From Silvimonas soli (GTDB lineage: Bacteria > Pseudomonadota > Gammaproteobacteria > Burkholderiales > Chitinibacteraceae), in assembly GCF_030035605.1 (NCBI RefSeq), contig NZ_CP106736.1, positions 3,345,001 to 3,409,000 of the forward strand: a stretch of 64,000 bases of DNA, given 5' to 3'. This document shows positions 20,488 through 29,392 of the stretch, piece after piece (the first letter of the stretch is position 1; every line of letters starts with the position of its first letter). Under the pieces are notes generated by a model. The model searched no databases. It saw only the letters and a program-made list of their open reading frames with translations, and had not been told where the DNA came from. The position numbers and the translations under genes were made by a program.

Positions 20488-21432
20488 ATGCAGGAACAAC
20501 AACCCTGGGAACGCCAGGTACTGACCGATCTGTTGCAGGCCGGTCTGAAAGAACAACGTCGGGCGCGTCGCTGGAACATTTTCTTTCGCCTGCTGGGCTT
20601 TGGTCTGCTGATTGTGATCATCGGCCTGTTTATGGGCTGGTTTGGCAACAAGGAGCTGGAAAGCGTCAGCACCGGCCCGCATACCGCCATGGTTTCCATG
20701 AACGGCGAAATTGCTGCCGATGGCGAGGCCAATGTCGAGAACGTACTTGATGGCCTTACTCAGGCCTATGACGATAAAAATACCAAAGCAGTGATTCTGA
20801 GCGTCAATAGCCCGGGTGGCAGCCCGGTGCAGGCGGGTCAGCTGCATGACGAAATGGTGCGGCTCAAGCAAAAGTACCCGAACATCCCCTTGTATGTGGT
20901 TATCGGCGATATCTGCGCGTCTGGCTGCTATTACGCGGCAGTGGCGGCTGATCGTATCTACGCTGATAAAGCGTCGATGGTCGGGTCGATCGGCGTGTTG
21001 ATGGATGGCTTTGGCTTTACCGGCACCATGGAAAAACTCGGCGTCGAGCGCCGTTTGCTGACCGCTGGCGTGAACAAGGGTTTTCTTGATCCGTATTCGC
21101 CGCTGAGCCCAGAACAAAAAGGCAAGGCACAAGCCATGCTGGACGAGATTCATCAGCAGTTTATTGATACCGTCAAAGCCGGGCGCGGCAAAAAGCTCGC
21201 GCTGGATAACCCGGACCTGTTCTCCGGTCTGGTATGGACTGGCACGACCGGCATCAAACTGGGTCTGGTCGACGCGCTGGGCTCGGTTGATAGCGTAGCG
21301 CGCGAGGTAATCAAAGTGCCGGACGTGGTCGATTTCACGCCGCAACCAGGCTATTTCGACCGCTTTGCCCGTCGTATTGGTGTGGCGGCGGCGACGCAAC
21401 TGGGTAGCCAGTTGAAAGTATCGATCCATTAA
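20488..21432 (+). CDS. sppA: signal peptide peptidase SppA (S49 family)
   Basis: Membrane serine protease that digests cleaved signal peptides. 314 residues, the short single-domain form. One membrane segment near residues 30-53 (IFFRLLGFGLLIVIIGLFMGW), the S49 core with LSVNSPGGSPVQAG, catalytic Ser145 in ICASGCYYAA, and Lys197 in GVNKGFLDPYSP. The 52-residue Ser-Lys spacing equals that of Bacillus SppA. The usual ASGGYY is ASGCYY here. The start ATG has a GAGACTTGAAACC leader with a weak ribosome site. It lies in the rluC cluster. Confidence 0.9.
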   Translation: MQEQQPWERQVLTDLLQAGLKEQRRARRWNIFFRLLGFGLLIVIIGLFMGWFGNKELESVSTGPHTAMVSMNGEIAADGEANVENVLDGLTQAYDDKNTKAVILSVNSPGGSPVQAGQLHDEMVRLKQKYPNIPLYVVIGDICASGCYYAAVAADRIYADKASMVGSIGVLMDGFGFTGTMEKLGVERRLLTAGVNKGFLDPYSPLSPEQKGKAQAMLDEIHQQFIDTVKAGRGKKLALDNPDLFSGLVWTGTTGIKLGLVDALGSVDSVAREVIKVPDVVDFTPQPGYFDRFARRIGVAAATQLGSQLKVSIH

Positions 21433-21496
21433 AAGGTTTGATTGTTTTATCTTTGATTCATTCACTTGTTGAGTTGGTTAACCAAGGCAGAGCGCG

Positions 21497-22288
21497 ATGG
21501 CACGCAGAAAGCGGGAGGAAGAGCATGAAAATCATGAACGCTGGCTGGTTTCCTACGCCGACTTCATGACCCTGCTGTTTGCCTTTTTTGTGGTGATGTA
21601 CGCGATCTCCTCGGTGAATCAGGGCAAGTACCGGGTGTTATCCAACTCGCTGATCAATGCTTTTCAGAACACCAACAAACCATTAATCCGGGTAGCGTCA
21701 CAGGCAAGCTCGCAGATCGCCATCGCCCGGCCGATCCCGGATAACAAAGCATCCGATGTTCATCTGGAAGAGCAAACCCGGCAGATGCGGGGAATGGCCT
21801 CGGACTTGCGCACCTTGCTGGAGCCGCTGATCCAGCAAGGCAAAGTGCGCGTCACCCAGTCCCGGCGCGGCATCGCGGTAGAAATCAGTAACAGCGTACT
21901 GTTTGATACCGCCAAAGCCGTGTTGCAGCCGGATTCTGTTGCGGCACTCAAAGCCGTGGCCCAACGGATTGCCAGTACCAGCAACCTGATTCAGGTAGAA
22001 GGCAATACCGACAACCAGCCGATCAAATCTACCCAGTATCCGTCGAACTGGGAGTTATCCTCCGCGCGCGCCGCGTCGGTGGTGCGTTTGTTTGTCGATA
22101 CCGGCATCACCCCCGAACGTATGGTGGCAATTGGTTATGGCGAGTATCGACCGGTCGAATCCAACGACTCGGTCGATGGCCGCGCTCGCAATCGTCGGGT
22201 GACCATCAATATCCTGGCCGACAGCCGCGATGATGTGGCCGTGCTGCCGGGGCCATCGCCTACCGCTGCACCGGCTCCGGCGCCTTAG
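21497..22288 (+). CDS. motD: MotB/MotD-like flagellar stator protein
   Basis: Peptidoglycan-anchoring stator subunit, 263 residues. N-terminal amphipathic start MARRKREEEHENHERWLVSY, one membrane helix with the proton-binding Asp in SYADFMTLLFAFFVVMYAIS, and a periplasmic OmpA-like domain (GIAVEISNSVLFDTAKAVLQ, then VEGNTDNQPI and NWELSSARAASVVR, DGRARNRRVTI). This pattern fits MotD better than MotB. The proton-channel partner (MotA or MotC) is normally adjacent but is absent here. The end is a Pro/Ala run. Six bases separate it from the histidine kinase gene. Confidence 0.85.
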   Translation: MARRKREEEHENHERWLVSYADFMTLLFAFFVVMYAISSVNQGKYRVLSNSLINAFQNTNKPLIRVASQASSQIAIARPIPDNKASDVHLEEQTRQMRGMASDLRTLLEPLIQQGKVRVTQSRRGIAVEISNSVLFDTAKAVLQPDSVAALKAVAQRIASTSNLIQVEGNTDNQPIKSTQYPSNWELSSARAASVVRLFVDTGITPERMVAIGYGEYRPVESNDSVDGRARNRRVTINILADSRDDVAVLPGPSPTAAPAPAP

Positions 22289-22294
22289 CCGTTT

Positions 22295-24043
22295 ATGGCT
22301 TCAGTCTTTTTGCGCGATCCCCATGTGGTCTGGCGGACCACACAACTGTTATTTCGCAATGCCCGGCTGGCGCAGGTTACCAGTCTGATCAATGCCAGCT
22401 GCCTGGCGTTTGCCTTGCGTAATGACATTGCACCAGCAGTGCTGTTCAGTTGGTGGGCGGTTATGGCGCTGATCCTGCTGAGCCGTTTGTGGCTGGCCGA
22501 ACGCTATCGCCAATTGCAGCCTGGCCCGGAGCAAGCGCGCTATTGGCAAGGACGATTCTTTGTTGGCGTGATGCTCGGAGGTGTGGGCTGGTTTGTTGGC
22601 TGCTTGTGGTTTGGCATGCAGGTTTCCGAAACGGCCCGCTTTTTTATCGCCTTGTTACTGGCCGGAATGGCCGCCGGCTCCTTGCCTATTCTGGCACCAT
22701 CGCGTTGGGCGTTGCGGGTCTACGTGGCTTTGCTGATCTCGCCGATGTTGGTGTTTGCAGTAGTGCATCCGGGTCGTTTTGGTACGATGTTTGGTGTGCT
22801 GCTGCTGATGTTTATCTTCACCCTGCTGCGCAGCGCCAGTGAATACCATCATGTCTTGATCGAAACCATTGGCCTGGATCAGGAAAAAGGCCGACTGGTG
22901 GCCGACCTTAAAGCCGCAACCGAAGAGCTGGAACGAGTAGGGCGGGCCAAGGATGAGTTCCTCGCCGCGATCAGTCATGAAATCCGCACTCCCATGAACG
23001 GCATCCTGGGCATGGCGCAGTTGCTGGCCAGCCAGCCATTGCCGGTATCGCAGCGCGAACAGGTGGAGGTGATCCGGGCCTCTACCGACGCGCTGCTGGC
23101 GCAAATCAATGGCGTGCTGGATTACTCCCGCATTGAAGCCGGGCACCTGGAACTGGCTCCCGCACCGTTTGCGCCGCAGCAAGTGCTGGACGATCTACAG
23201 CGCATGTTTTTGCCGCAAGCCCAAGCTCAGGGTTTGCAGTTTATTTGCCACATGCATGACGATGTCCCGGCCGTATTGCTCGGCGACGCGACTCGCCTCA
23301 AACAGATTCTGGTGAACCTGGTCGGCAATGCCCTTAAATTCACCCGGCACGGACAAGTGGTAATCAACCTTGCGGTGCGCGAACGCTGGGAAGGACATGT
23401 CATGCTGGTCGGCACCGTCAGCGACACCGGTCCGGGGATACCGCCGGAAAAGCGCGAATCGATTTTTCTGCCGTTCACCCAGGCAGATAGTGGTGTCGCG
23501 CACAAATACGGCGGCAGTGGATTGGGGTTGAGTATTTCGCGGCGTCTGGTGGGATTGATGGGCGGACGCTTGTGGGTGCAAGACAATCCGGCTGGTGGCA
23601 GTGTCTTTGGCTTTACCGCTCAACTGGGCGTTAGCGGTGAGCCACTGCCGCACGATCCTGTCACTCTGCCCGGACACGCGCTGGACGTACTGGTGGTGGA
23701 CGATAACGCCGTGAACTGCCTGGTGGCGCGGCGCTTTCTGGAAAAACTCGGGCATCGCGTCACCGTGGCTCACGATGGCGATGCGGCGCTGGCGCTGGTC
23801 ATCGATCAGCCATTTGATCTGGTGCTGATGGATGTGCAGATGCCGGTTATGGATGGCCTTACCGCGGCCTGGCATATCCGGCAACTGGAACGCGAGATTG
23901 GTGCCAAGCCGGTGCGCATCGTAGCGCTCAGCGCCAATACTTCCGAGGCTGATCGCGAAGCGTGCATGGTGGCGGGGATGGATGACTTTCTCGAAAAACC
24001 AATGCGGCAGGTAGAACTGGCGGCGCTGCTCGGGCGGTTGTAA
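22295..24043 (+). CDS. hybrid sensor histidine kinase/response regulator
   Basis: 582 residues. Residues 1-180 form about six membrane segments with no large periplasmic loop, then a short coiled coil (190-220), the dimerisation domain with phosphorylated His228 (SHEIRTPMNGILGMAQLL), an HATPase domain (NLVGNALKFT, DTGPGIPPE, GGSGLGLSIS), and a C-terminal receiver at 464-582 with phosphoryl-accepting Asp513 (VLMDVQMPVMDGL) and Lys in LEKPM. It probably forms an operon with the motD-like gene. There is no phosphotransfer domain or output domain in the protein, so a separate HPt/regulator is needed. Signal unknown. Confidence 0.9.
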   Translation: MASVFLRDPHVVWRTTQLLFRNARLAQVTSLINASCLAFALRNDIAPAVLFSWWAVMALILLSRLWLAERYRQLQPGPEQARYWQGRFFVGVMLGGVGWFVGCLWFGMQVSETARFFIALLLAGMAAGSLPILAPSRWALRVYVALLISPMLVFAVVHPGRFGTMFGVLLLMFIFTLLRSASEYHHVLIETIGLDQEKGRLVADLKAATEELERVGRAKDEFLAAISHEIRTPMNGILGMAQLLASQPLPVSQREQVEVIRASTDALLAQINGVLDYSRIEAGHLELAPAPFAPQQVLDDLQRMFLPQAQAQGLQFICHMHDDVPAVLLGDATRLKQILVNLVGNALKFTRHGQVVINLAVRERWEGHVMLVGTVSDTGPGIPPEKRESIFLPFTQADSGVAHKYGGSGLGLSISRRLVGLMGGRLWVQDNPAGGSVFGFTAQLGVSGEPLPHDPVTLPGHALDVLVVDDNAVNCLVARRFLEKLGHRVTVAHDGDAALALVIDQPFDLVLMDVQMPVMDGLTAAWHIRQLEREIGAKPVRIVALSANTSEADREACMVAGMDDFLEKPMRQVELAALLGRL

Positions 24044-24070
24044 ATCCGCTTTGGACGGAAAGGCTCAACG

Positions 24071-25525
24071 TCACGGCTGAATTGCGCCACCACCCAGTGC
24101 TTGCAGCAACGCAGCAGAATCAGTCAACCGGTCGGCCTGGGCCCCCAGCAGATCCATGCGCGTTTGCAGCTGCTGGCGCTGGCTATCAAGCAATTGCAAA
24201 TGACTGACGCCACCGGCGGCATAAAGCTGATGCGTAGTGGCAAGGCTGAGATCACTGGCCTGAGCCGCCTGATCGTGGGCCGCGAGCGCCGTACTATCCA
24301 GTTCCAGCGCCCGCAAGGCATCAGCCACTTGCTGCAAAGCTTGCAGCACGGTTTGCTGATAAGCCGCGCTGGCTTCATCCCATGCGGCTTGCGCTCCACG
24401 TTTGCGGGCCTGCAGTTCTCCGCCATGAAACACTGGCTGCATCAGGTTTAGCCCGATATTCCACACGTTCAGACTATTGGCCAGATCACCGGCGCTGCTG
24501 CGTTCCGAGCCCGCGCTGCCCGACAAAGTGAATTGCGGATAAAGATTGGCCGTCGCCACGCCCACGTTGGCGCTGGCCTGATGCATGAGCGCTTCCGCCG
24601 CACGGATATCCGGTCGCTGGCGCGCCATGGCCGAGGGCAAGGTAAGTGGCAGATGCGCGGGCAAAGTGAGTTGCTGCAAGTCGATGCTGGTTTGGCTCAT
24701 GTCCGCCGGAGCCAGACCCAGATACACCGCCAACTGATGATTGAGTTGAGCCAGTTGTTTTTGCAGCGGCGGCAGCGTAGCCGTACTTTGTGCCACCAAT
24801 TCACGCTGTTTCTGCAAATCCAGATTAGAAATGCCGCCCGCCGCATAACGGGCTTGCATGATCTCCAGTTGCTGCTGTTGGGCGGCCAGCAATTCTTGGG
24901 TCGTGGCAATCTGCGATCGCAAGGTGGCTTGGCGAATCGCCGCCGTTACCACATTTCCGGCCAGGCTCAGCCGTGCGGCGGCCAGTTCAAATGCCTGGTA
25001 ATCGACCGTTGCACTGAGCGCTTCCAGTTGGCGCTGATTGGCGCCAAACAAATCGAATGTATAAGAAACGTTCACCGAGGCGTTGTACAGATTGAACGGC
25101 GGCGGGTTGGGGATGTTGGAAATCCCGAATGCTTCCAGATTCACCTGCTGGCGCTGGGCTCCGGCTTTCAGGTCCACCTGCGGATATCGCGTGGCGCCGG
25201 TCTGAGCCGTCAGATTCTCTTGTGCCTGAAGCAAGCGCGCTTTGGCCTGGTCCAACTGCAGATTGTTTGCCAGCGCTTGTTCAACCCAGACATTAAGTTG
25301 CGCCGATCCAAACAGCGTCCACCACTGGGCGTCGATGTTATCTGCCGGGTCCAGTTGCTGGCTGTTCCCCTGAGCCCCTGGTGTTTGTGAAGCTTGCTCA
25401 CCCGCCACGTAATGCGGATTGGCCGGTGCGGCCGGAGTGACAAAATCCGGGCCGACTGCGCAGCCAGCGAGGGTAAGCACCAGGCTTAGCGCAATACGGC
25501 GAGAGGATACGGCTGCTTTGGTCAT
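24071..25525 (-). CDS. NodT-family outer-membrane efflux lipoprotein
   Basis: TolC/OprM-like outer-membrane channel, 484 residues. Signal peptide with lipobox LAGC, Cys22. Two tandem outer-membrane-efflux repeats are visible, each with long helices rich in Gln and Ala (AKARLLQAQENLTAQTGATRYPQ and, later, AEALMHQASANVGVATANLYPQ, given here in part as ANVGVATANLYPQFTLSGSA), and the strand pairs that form the barrel. Last gene of the TetR-HlyD-ABC operon; starts 4 bases after the permease stop. It would complete a three-part export channel across both membranes. Confidence 0.9.
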   Translation of the reverse strand: MTKAAVSSRRIALSLVLTLAGCAVGPDFVTPAAPANPHYVAGEQASQTPGAQGNSQQLDPADNIDAQWWTLFGSAQLNVWVEQALANNLQLDQAKARLLQAQENLTAQTGATRYPQVDLKAGAQRQQVNLEAFGISNIPNPPPFNLYNASVNVSYTFDLFGANQRQLEALSATVDYQAFELAAARLSLAGNVVTAAIRQATLRSQIATTQELLAAQQQQLEIMQARYAAGGISNLDLQKQRELVAQSTATLPPLQKQLAQLNHQLAVYLGLAPADMSQTSIDLQQLTLPAHLPLTLPSAMARQRPDIRAAEALMHQASANVGVATANLYPQFTLSGSAGSERSSAGDLANSLNVWNIGLNLMQPVFHGGELQARKRGAQAAWDEASAAYQQTVLQALQQVADALRALELDSTALAAHDQAAQASDLSLATTHQLYAAGGVSHLQLLDSQRQQLQTRMDLLGAQADRLTDSAALLQALGGGAIQP

Positions 25526-25529
25526 GGTT

Positions 25530-26675
25530 TCAATCCAGCGTGTTGCGATAGAACTTCACGGCGATGGCCATGACCACTGCGGTGAACAACATCAGCGGCC
25601 AGAGGCTGGGCCACAGGTCATTCCAGCCATTGCCTTTGAGCAAAATCCCGCGAATCAGCCGGTTGAAATACGTCAGCGGCAAGACATTGCCAATGTATTG
25701 GGCCCAGACCGGCATACCCTGAAAGGGGAACATAAAACCAGAGAGCAGAATATTGGGCAGAAAATAGAACACGGTGAGTTGCATGGCCTGCAGCTGATTC
25801 TGCGCGAGGGACGAGAGCGTAATCCCCACCATCAGGCTGGCGGCAATGAACAGCAACGCAGCGCAATACACCGCAATAAGGCTGCCGACGATAGGGACGT
25901 GGAATACAAAATATGCGCCCAGCAAGATGATGGTGGCCTGCAGCAGCCCGATCACAATGTAGGGCACGATCTTGCCGGTGATCACTTCAATCGGGCGCAC
26001 CGGCGTGGCGAGCAGGTTTTCCATGGTGCCGCGCTCGCGCTCGCGGGTCATGGCAAGGCCAGTCATCATGACCAGCGTCATGGAGAGCACCACGCCCATC
26101 AGGCCCGGTACCACGTTGTATTGGGTAATGCCTTCCGGGTTGTAGAAACGGTGCACATCAACCGAAAAAGCGGGTGCCGTGTTATTCAGCCGTGCCAGCG
26201 GACCTTTCAGGTCTTTGCTGGCGACGGATTGCACCAGTTGCGAAAGGGCGGCCAGAGCGGCGGACATGGCAGTCGGGTCGGTGGCGTCGGCTTCAATCAA
26301 CAGCGAGGGTTTATCGCCGCGTACCAGGCTGCGAGTGAAGTCGGGCGGAATATTCAGCACAAACAGTACTTTGCCTTGTGCCAATGCGGCTCGCCCGGCG
26401 CTTTCATCAGGTAATTCGCCAACAATGTGGAAGTAGTCCGAGTTGCGCAGCGCCGCCACAAAACTGCGAGTGAACTCGCTGTTGTCCTGGGCAATGATGG
26501 CCGTGGGCATGTGATGCGGATCGGTATTGATGGCAAAGCCGAATAGCAGCATCTGCATGATGGGTACGCCGACAATCATGCCGAAGGTGACGCGGTCGCG
26601 CTTCAGCTGCAAGAACTCCTTGAGCACGATGCTCCACCAGCGCGCCAGCGAGAAAGCATGAGATGAGCGACTCAT
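25530..26675 (-). CDS. ABC-2 type exporter permease (YhhJ/YbhR-like)
   Basis: Transmembrane subunit of an ABC exporter, 381 residues. One N-terminal membrane helix (VGVPIMQMLLFGFAINTD), a large periplasmic domain of about 130 residues, and five C-terminal helices including LMGVVLSMTLVMMTGLAMTRERERGTMENLLATP in part, with the conserved ERERGTMENLLATPVRPIE, and NILLSGFMFPFQGMP. This is the ABC2 membrane family of YhhJ, YbhS and YbhR. Its ATG overlaps the ATPase stop by 4 bases (ATGA), showing translational coupling. Only one permease gene is present, so a homodimer is expected, unlike E. coli ybhSR. Confidence 0.88.
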   Translation of the reverse strand: MSRSSHAFSLARWWSIVLKEFLQLKRDRVTFGMIVGVPIMQMLLFGFAINTDPHHMPTAIIAQDNSEFTRSFVAALRNSDYFHIVGELPDESAGRAALAQGKVLFVLNIPPDFTRSLVRGDKPSLLIEADATDPTAMSAALAALSQLVQSVASKDLKGPLARLNNTAPAFSVDVHRFYNPEGITQYNVVPGLMGVVLSMTLVMMTGLAMTRERERGTMENLLATPVRPIEVITGKIVPYIVIGLLQATIILLGAYFVFHVPIVGSLIAVYCAALLFIAASLMVGITLSSLAQNQLQAMQLTVFYFLPNILLSGFMFPFQGMPVWAQYIGNVLPLTYFNRLIRGILLKGNGWNDLWPSLWPLMLFTAVVMAIAVKFYRNTLD

Positions 26676-27622
26676 TGCTGCTTGTCCCCGAAGTTATCGG
26701 TGGAGCGCTTCATCATGTAGATGAAGACGTCTTCCAGGCTGGTGGACGCGGCTCCCAGTTGCAAGTGCTCGCGCTGTGCCACGTCGCGTAATGTGCGTTC
26801 CAGTAGTTCTGCCTGTTGGCCGCTGACATGCAAGGTGCTGCCAAAAGCCACGGTTTGATCTACGCCTGGTTGGTCACGCAGGGTTTGCGAGAGATGGACC
26901 AGGTTTTCGCCATGCAAAGACCATGTATGGAGTTGTTGGCTATCAATAATCTCTTGCGCCGTACCTTGTGCCAGCAGGCTGCCATAAGCCAGGTAGGCCA
27001 GTTTGTGGCAGCGCTCGGCTTCATCCATGTAATGCGTGCTGACCAACACGCTGATGCCTTTTGCGGCCAGCCGATGCAATTCTTCCCAGAAGTCGCGGCG
27101 GGCGGTGGGATCGACCCCGGCGGTGGGTTCGTCCAGCAGCAACAGTTGCGGTTCGTGCAACATGCAGGCGGCCAGTGCCAGCCGTTGTTTCCAGCCGCCA
27201 GACAGCGAGCCCGTCATTTGTTTGGCGCGTGACGCCAGCCCTAGGTTTTCCAGTGCTTTATCTACGGCCTCTTTGCGATTGGGCATTTCGTACATGCGGG
27301 CGATGAAATCCAGGTTCTCACGGATGGTCAGATCATCCCAGTACGAGAATTTCTGCGTCATGTAGCCGACATGGCGCTTGATCTCGTTACTTTGCTTGAG
27401 AATGTCATAACTCAGGCAGGTGCCGCTGCCTGAGTCGGGCGTCAAAAGCCCGCACATCATGCGAATCGAGGTGGTTTTGCCACTGCCATTGGGCCCCAGA
27501 AAACCGTAGATCTCGCCACGCCACACCTGCATGTCGAGGTCTTTCACCACGTGCTTGTTGCCAAAGTGCTTGTTCAGGCCACGCACGTCGATCACCAGTG
27601 TGTCGTCGGGTGACTCAGCCAT
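26672..27622 (-). CDS. ABC exporter ATP-binding protein
   Basis: Cytoplasmic ATPase subunit, 316 residues. Walker A GPNGSGKTTS, Q-loop in GYMTQKFSYWDDL, signature LSGGWKQRLALA, Walker B LLLLDEPTAGVDP, H-loop STHYMDEAERC. Single nucleotide-binding domain, unlike the double-domain YbhF/YhiH. The ATG at 27622 overlaps the HlyD stop (ATGGCTGA); a longer reading upstream lies within the HlyD gene and is rejected. It pairs with the permease at 25530. In this family the usual cargo is drugs, dyes or small hydrophobic metabolites. Confidence 0.9.
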   Translation of the reverse strand: MAESPDDTLVIDVRGLNKHFGNKHVVKDLDMQVWRGEIYGFLGPNGSGKTTSIRMMCGLLTPDSGSGTCLSYDILKQSNEIKRHVGYMTQKFSYWDDLTIRENLDFIARMYEMPNRKEAVDKALENLGLASRAKQMTGSLSGGWKQRLALAACMLHEPQLLLLDEPTAGVDPTARRDFWEELHRLAAKGISVLVSTHYMDEAERCHKLAYLAYGSLLAQGTAQEIIDSQQLHTWSLHGENLVHLSQTLRDQPGVDQTVAFGSTLHVSGQQAELLERTLRDVAQREHLQLGAASTSLEDVFIYMMKRSTDNFGDKQQ

Positions 27623-28580
27623 GCCAGCGCACCTCAACCGGTTGGCCCGGGTGTAAAGCCGGGGCATCGTGTACGGCAGGGTGGGCTTCGATCAAAAAGA
27701 CCAGCTTGTTGCGATTTTCATTGCTGTAGATCACCGGCGGCGTGTACTCCGCCTCGGTAGCGATGTAGCTGATGCGGGCGGTTATATCCGCTTTGCAGCC
27801 ATCGCAATGTATGGTCACCGCTTGCCCGGTTTTCAGGCTGCCCAAGCTGGTTTCAGGCACAAAGAAGCGCACTTTGACGTTCTCTGGCGGCAACATGCGC
27901 ACAATCGGATTACCGGCAGCGACCCATTCGCCTGGCTGATACAGCGTGTCGAATACGAGTCCGCTGCGGGTGGCGGCCACCGTTTTCTGCCCCAGTTTCC
28001 AGTTGGCCTGATCCAGCGCGGCTTGCGCGGCGGCGACTTGCGCGCTCTGCGCAGTCAATTGCTGCTCGCGGCCCGGCAAGCTATCCACCTGCAACTGGCT
28101 CTGCAACTGCTGTACCTGGGCGGTGGTGGAATCTACATTGGCGCGGGAATCATCCAGTTGCTGACGCGCAATCCCGCCAGCCTGAAACTGCGTTTCGTCG
28201 CGCGCCAACTGGATTACTGCACGTTTCTGCGCGGCCTGGGCTTGCGCCAGTTGCGCTCGGGTGACGCTGACTTCTGCCGGGCGTTTGCCGGTACGGATAT
28301 CGGCCAGTTGGGCGGTCGCCGTTTTCAGTTGTTGCACCGCCTGTTGTTGCGCGGCGGCTTCGTTCTGGGCTTCGAGTGCAAATAACAGCTGCCCACTTTC
28401 AATGTTTTGCCCGCGCTGGACTGATAGTTGATCCAGTCGCCCCGCTTGCGATGAGGAGACGTAAACAAACTCACCCTCAACATAACCTTGCCACGATCCG
28501 GGATCGGGCTTGCTGCAGGCACTGAGCACGGTGAATGCCGCTAAAACGAGTAACAAACGAGGAGATTGCGCAAAAGGCAT
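27615..28580 (-). CDS. HlyD/YbhG-family membrane fusion protein
   Basis: Periplasmic adaptor of the exporter, 321 residues. Lipoprotein signal with LSAC, Cys22. A biotinyl-lipoyl-like segment (GYVEGEFVYVSSSQAGRL ... VQRGQNIESGQLLFALE in pieces) flanks a long alpha-helical hairpin of Gln/Ala repeats (about 65-190), then the beta-barrel part KVRFFVPETSLGSLKTGQ. It bridges the inner-membrane ABC unit and the outer-membrane factor. Starts 2 bases after tetR on the same strand. Confidence 0.9.
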   Translation of the reverse strand: MPFAQSPRLLLVLAAFTVLSACSKPDPGSWQGYVEGEFVYVSSSQAGRLDQLSVQRGQNIESGQLLFALEAQNEAAAQQQAVQQLKTATAQLADIRTGKRPAEVSVTRAQLAQAQAAQKRAVIQLARDETQFQAGGIARQQLDDSRANVDSTTAQVQQLQSQLQVDSLPGREQQLTAQSAQVAAAQAALDQANWKLGQKTVAATRSGLVFDTLYQPGEWVAAGNPIVRMLPPENVKVRFFVPETSLGSLKTGQAVTIHCDGCKADITARISYIATEAEYTPPVIYSNENRNKLVFLIEAHPAVHDAPALHPGQPVEVRWHG

Positions 28581-28582
28581 GG

Positions 28583-29239
28583 TTACTCCGGATGCGACGT
28601 GGGTTGAACGGCGAGCCCGTGGGCCAGTAATGCGGTGACGTGGCGGATCAACACTGAGTTATCAATGCTTTGCATGCCCGGTAGCTGGCGCCAGATACCA
28701 GCCGTGGCGAGCGGCATCATGGTCATGGCCAGTGTTGAAATAAAAAGCAGGCGCGGTTCAATGTCTGGATTGACGCTGCCGTTTTGCTGCCCGGCGCGCA
28801 CGATTTGCGCCAGTTGGGCCACTTTGCCGAAAGGCAGTCGCTGCAACATGCGTTCACGCAGCAGACCACCATCGCTGAGCACCTCGCGTACCCACAACGG
28901 GGGCATCCATGGCATTGCCTGCGCACCCAGCACCACCCGTTCGACCATGCCACTGACAATTTCCAGGGGCGTAGCGGATGCCGCAACAGGCTGCCAGACC
29001 AGTTCGACGAATTGCAGAATTCGTTCTTCTACCAGTGCATCCAGTAGCTGATCGCGATTCTTGAAGTAGTAATGGACCATGGCCGATGTCACACCCGCTT
29101 CGCGTGCAACCTGGGCTAGCGTGCTGGCGGCGATGCCTTGCCGGGCAAATAGCCGCGTCGCCGCATCGAGCAAGGCTGCGCGGGCGTTCTGGTCGGGGAG
29201 GGTGGCGGGGCGGCCACGCTGGCGAGGCGAGCTGGTCAT
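28583..29239 (-). CDS. TetR-family repressor of the export operon
   Basis: 218 residues. N-terminal helix-turn-helix at about 20-65 (LLDAATRLFARQGIAASTLA, then VAREAGVTSAMVHYYFKNRD). The C-terminal ligand domain is CecR/AcrR-like but I cannot name the ligand. First gene of a five-gene minus operon; a palindrome lies between the promoter elements 12-35 bases before its ATG, so it is expected to repress its own operon and be released by an export substrate. The set resembles the E. coli CecR-ybhGFSR system with an added outer-membrane factor. Confidence 0.9.
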   Translation of the reverse strand: MTSSPRQRGRPATLPDQNARAALLDAATRLFARQGIAASTLAQVAREAGVTSAMVHYYFKNRDQLLDALVEERILQFVELVWQPVAASATPLEIVSGMVERVVLGAQAMPWMPPLWVREVLSDGGLLRERMLQRLPFGKVAQLAQIVRAGQQNGSVNPDIEPRLLFISTLAMTMMPLATAGIWRQLPGMQSIDNSVLIRHVTALLAHGLAVQPTSHPE

Positions 29240-29245
29240 GTAATC

Positions 29246-29274
29246 AATCTAATTAACTAGTTAGTTAATTACAA
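29246..29274 (-). promoter_or_regulatory. TetR-operon promoter with embedded operator
   Basis: On the minus strand TTGTAA (29269-29274) and TAGATT (29246-29251) are 17 bases apart. The spacer is nearly filled by the palindrome AATTAACTA-GT-TAGTTAATT (29251-29270), with 9-bp half sites. Binding there would block RNA polymerase directly. Confidence 0.75.
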
Positions 29275-29334
29275 GAAATTTGCTCGCAAAAACTGGCGGC
29301 CATGCGAAGAGAAGTGGATTGATTGCGCTGACAC

Positions 29335-29361
29335 AAAAAAGCCACGAAATATCGTGGCTTT
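29335..29361 (-). terminator. lplT terminator (bidirectional)
   Basis: A-run, AAAGCCACGA-AATA-TCGTGGCTTT. Lies 32 bases after the lplT stop on the minus strand. Confidence 0.85.
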
Positions 29362-29392
29362 GAAGTCATGCGATTGCCGGGCTGTTGGGGAG

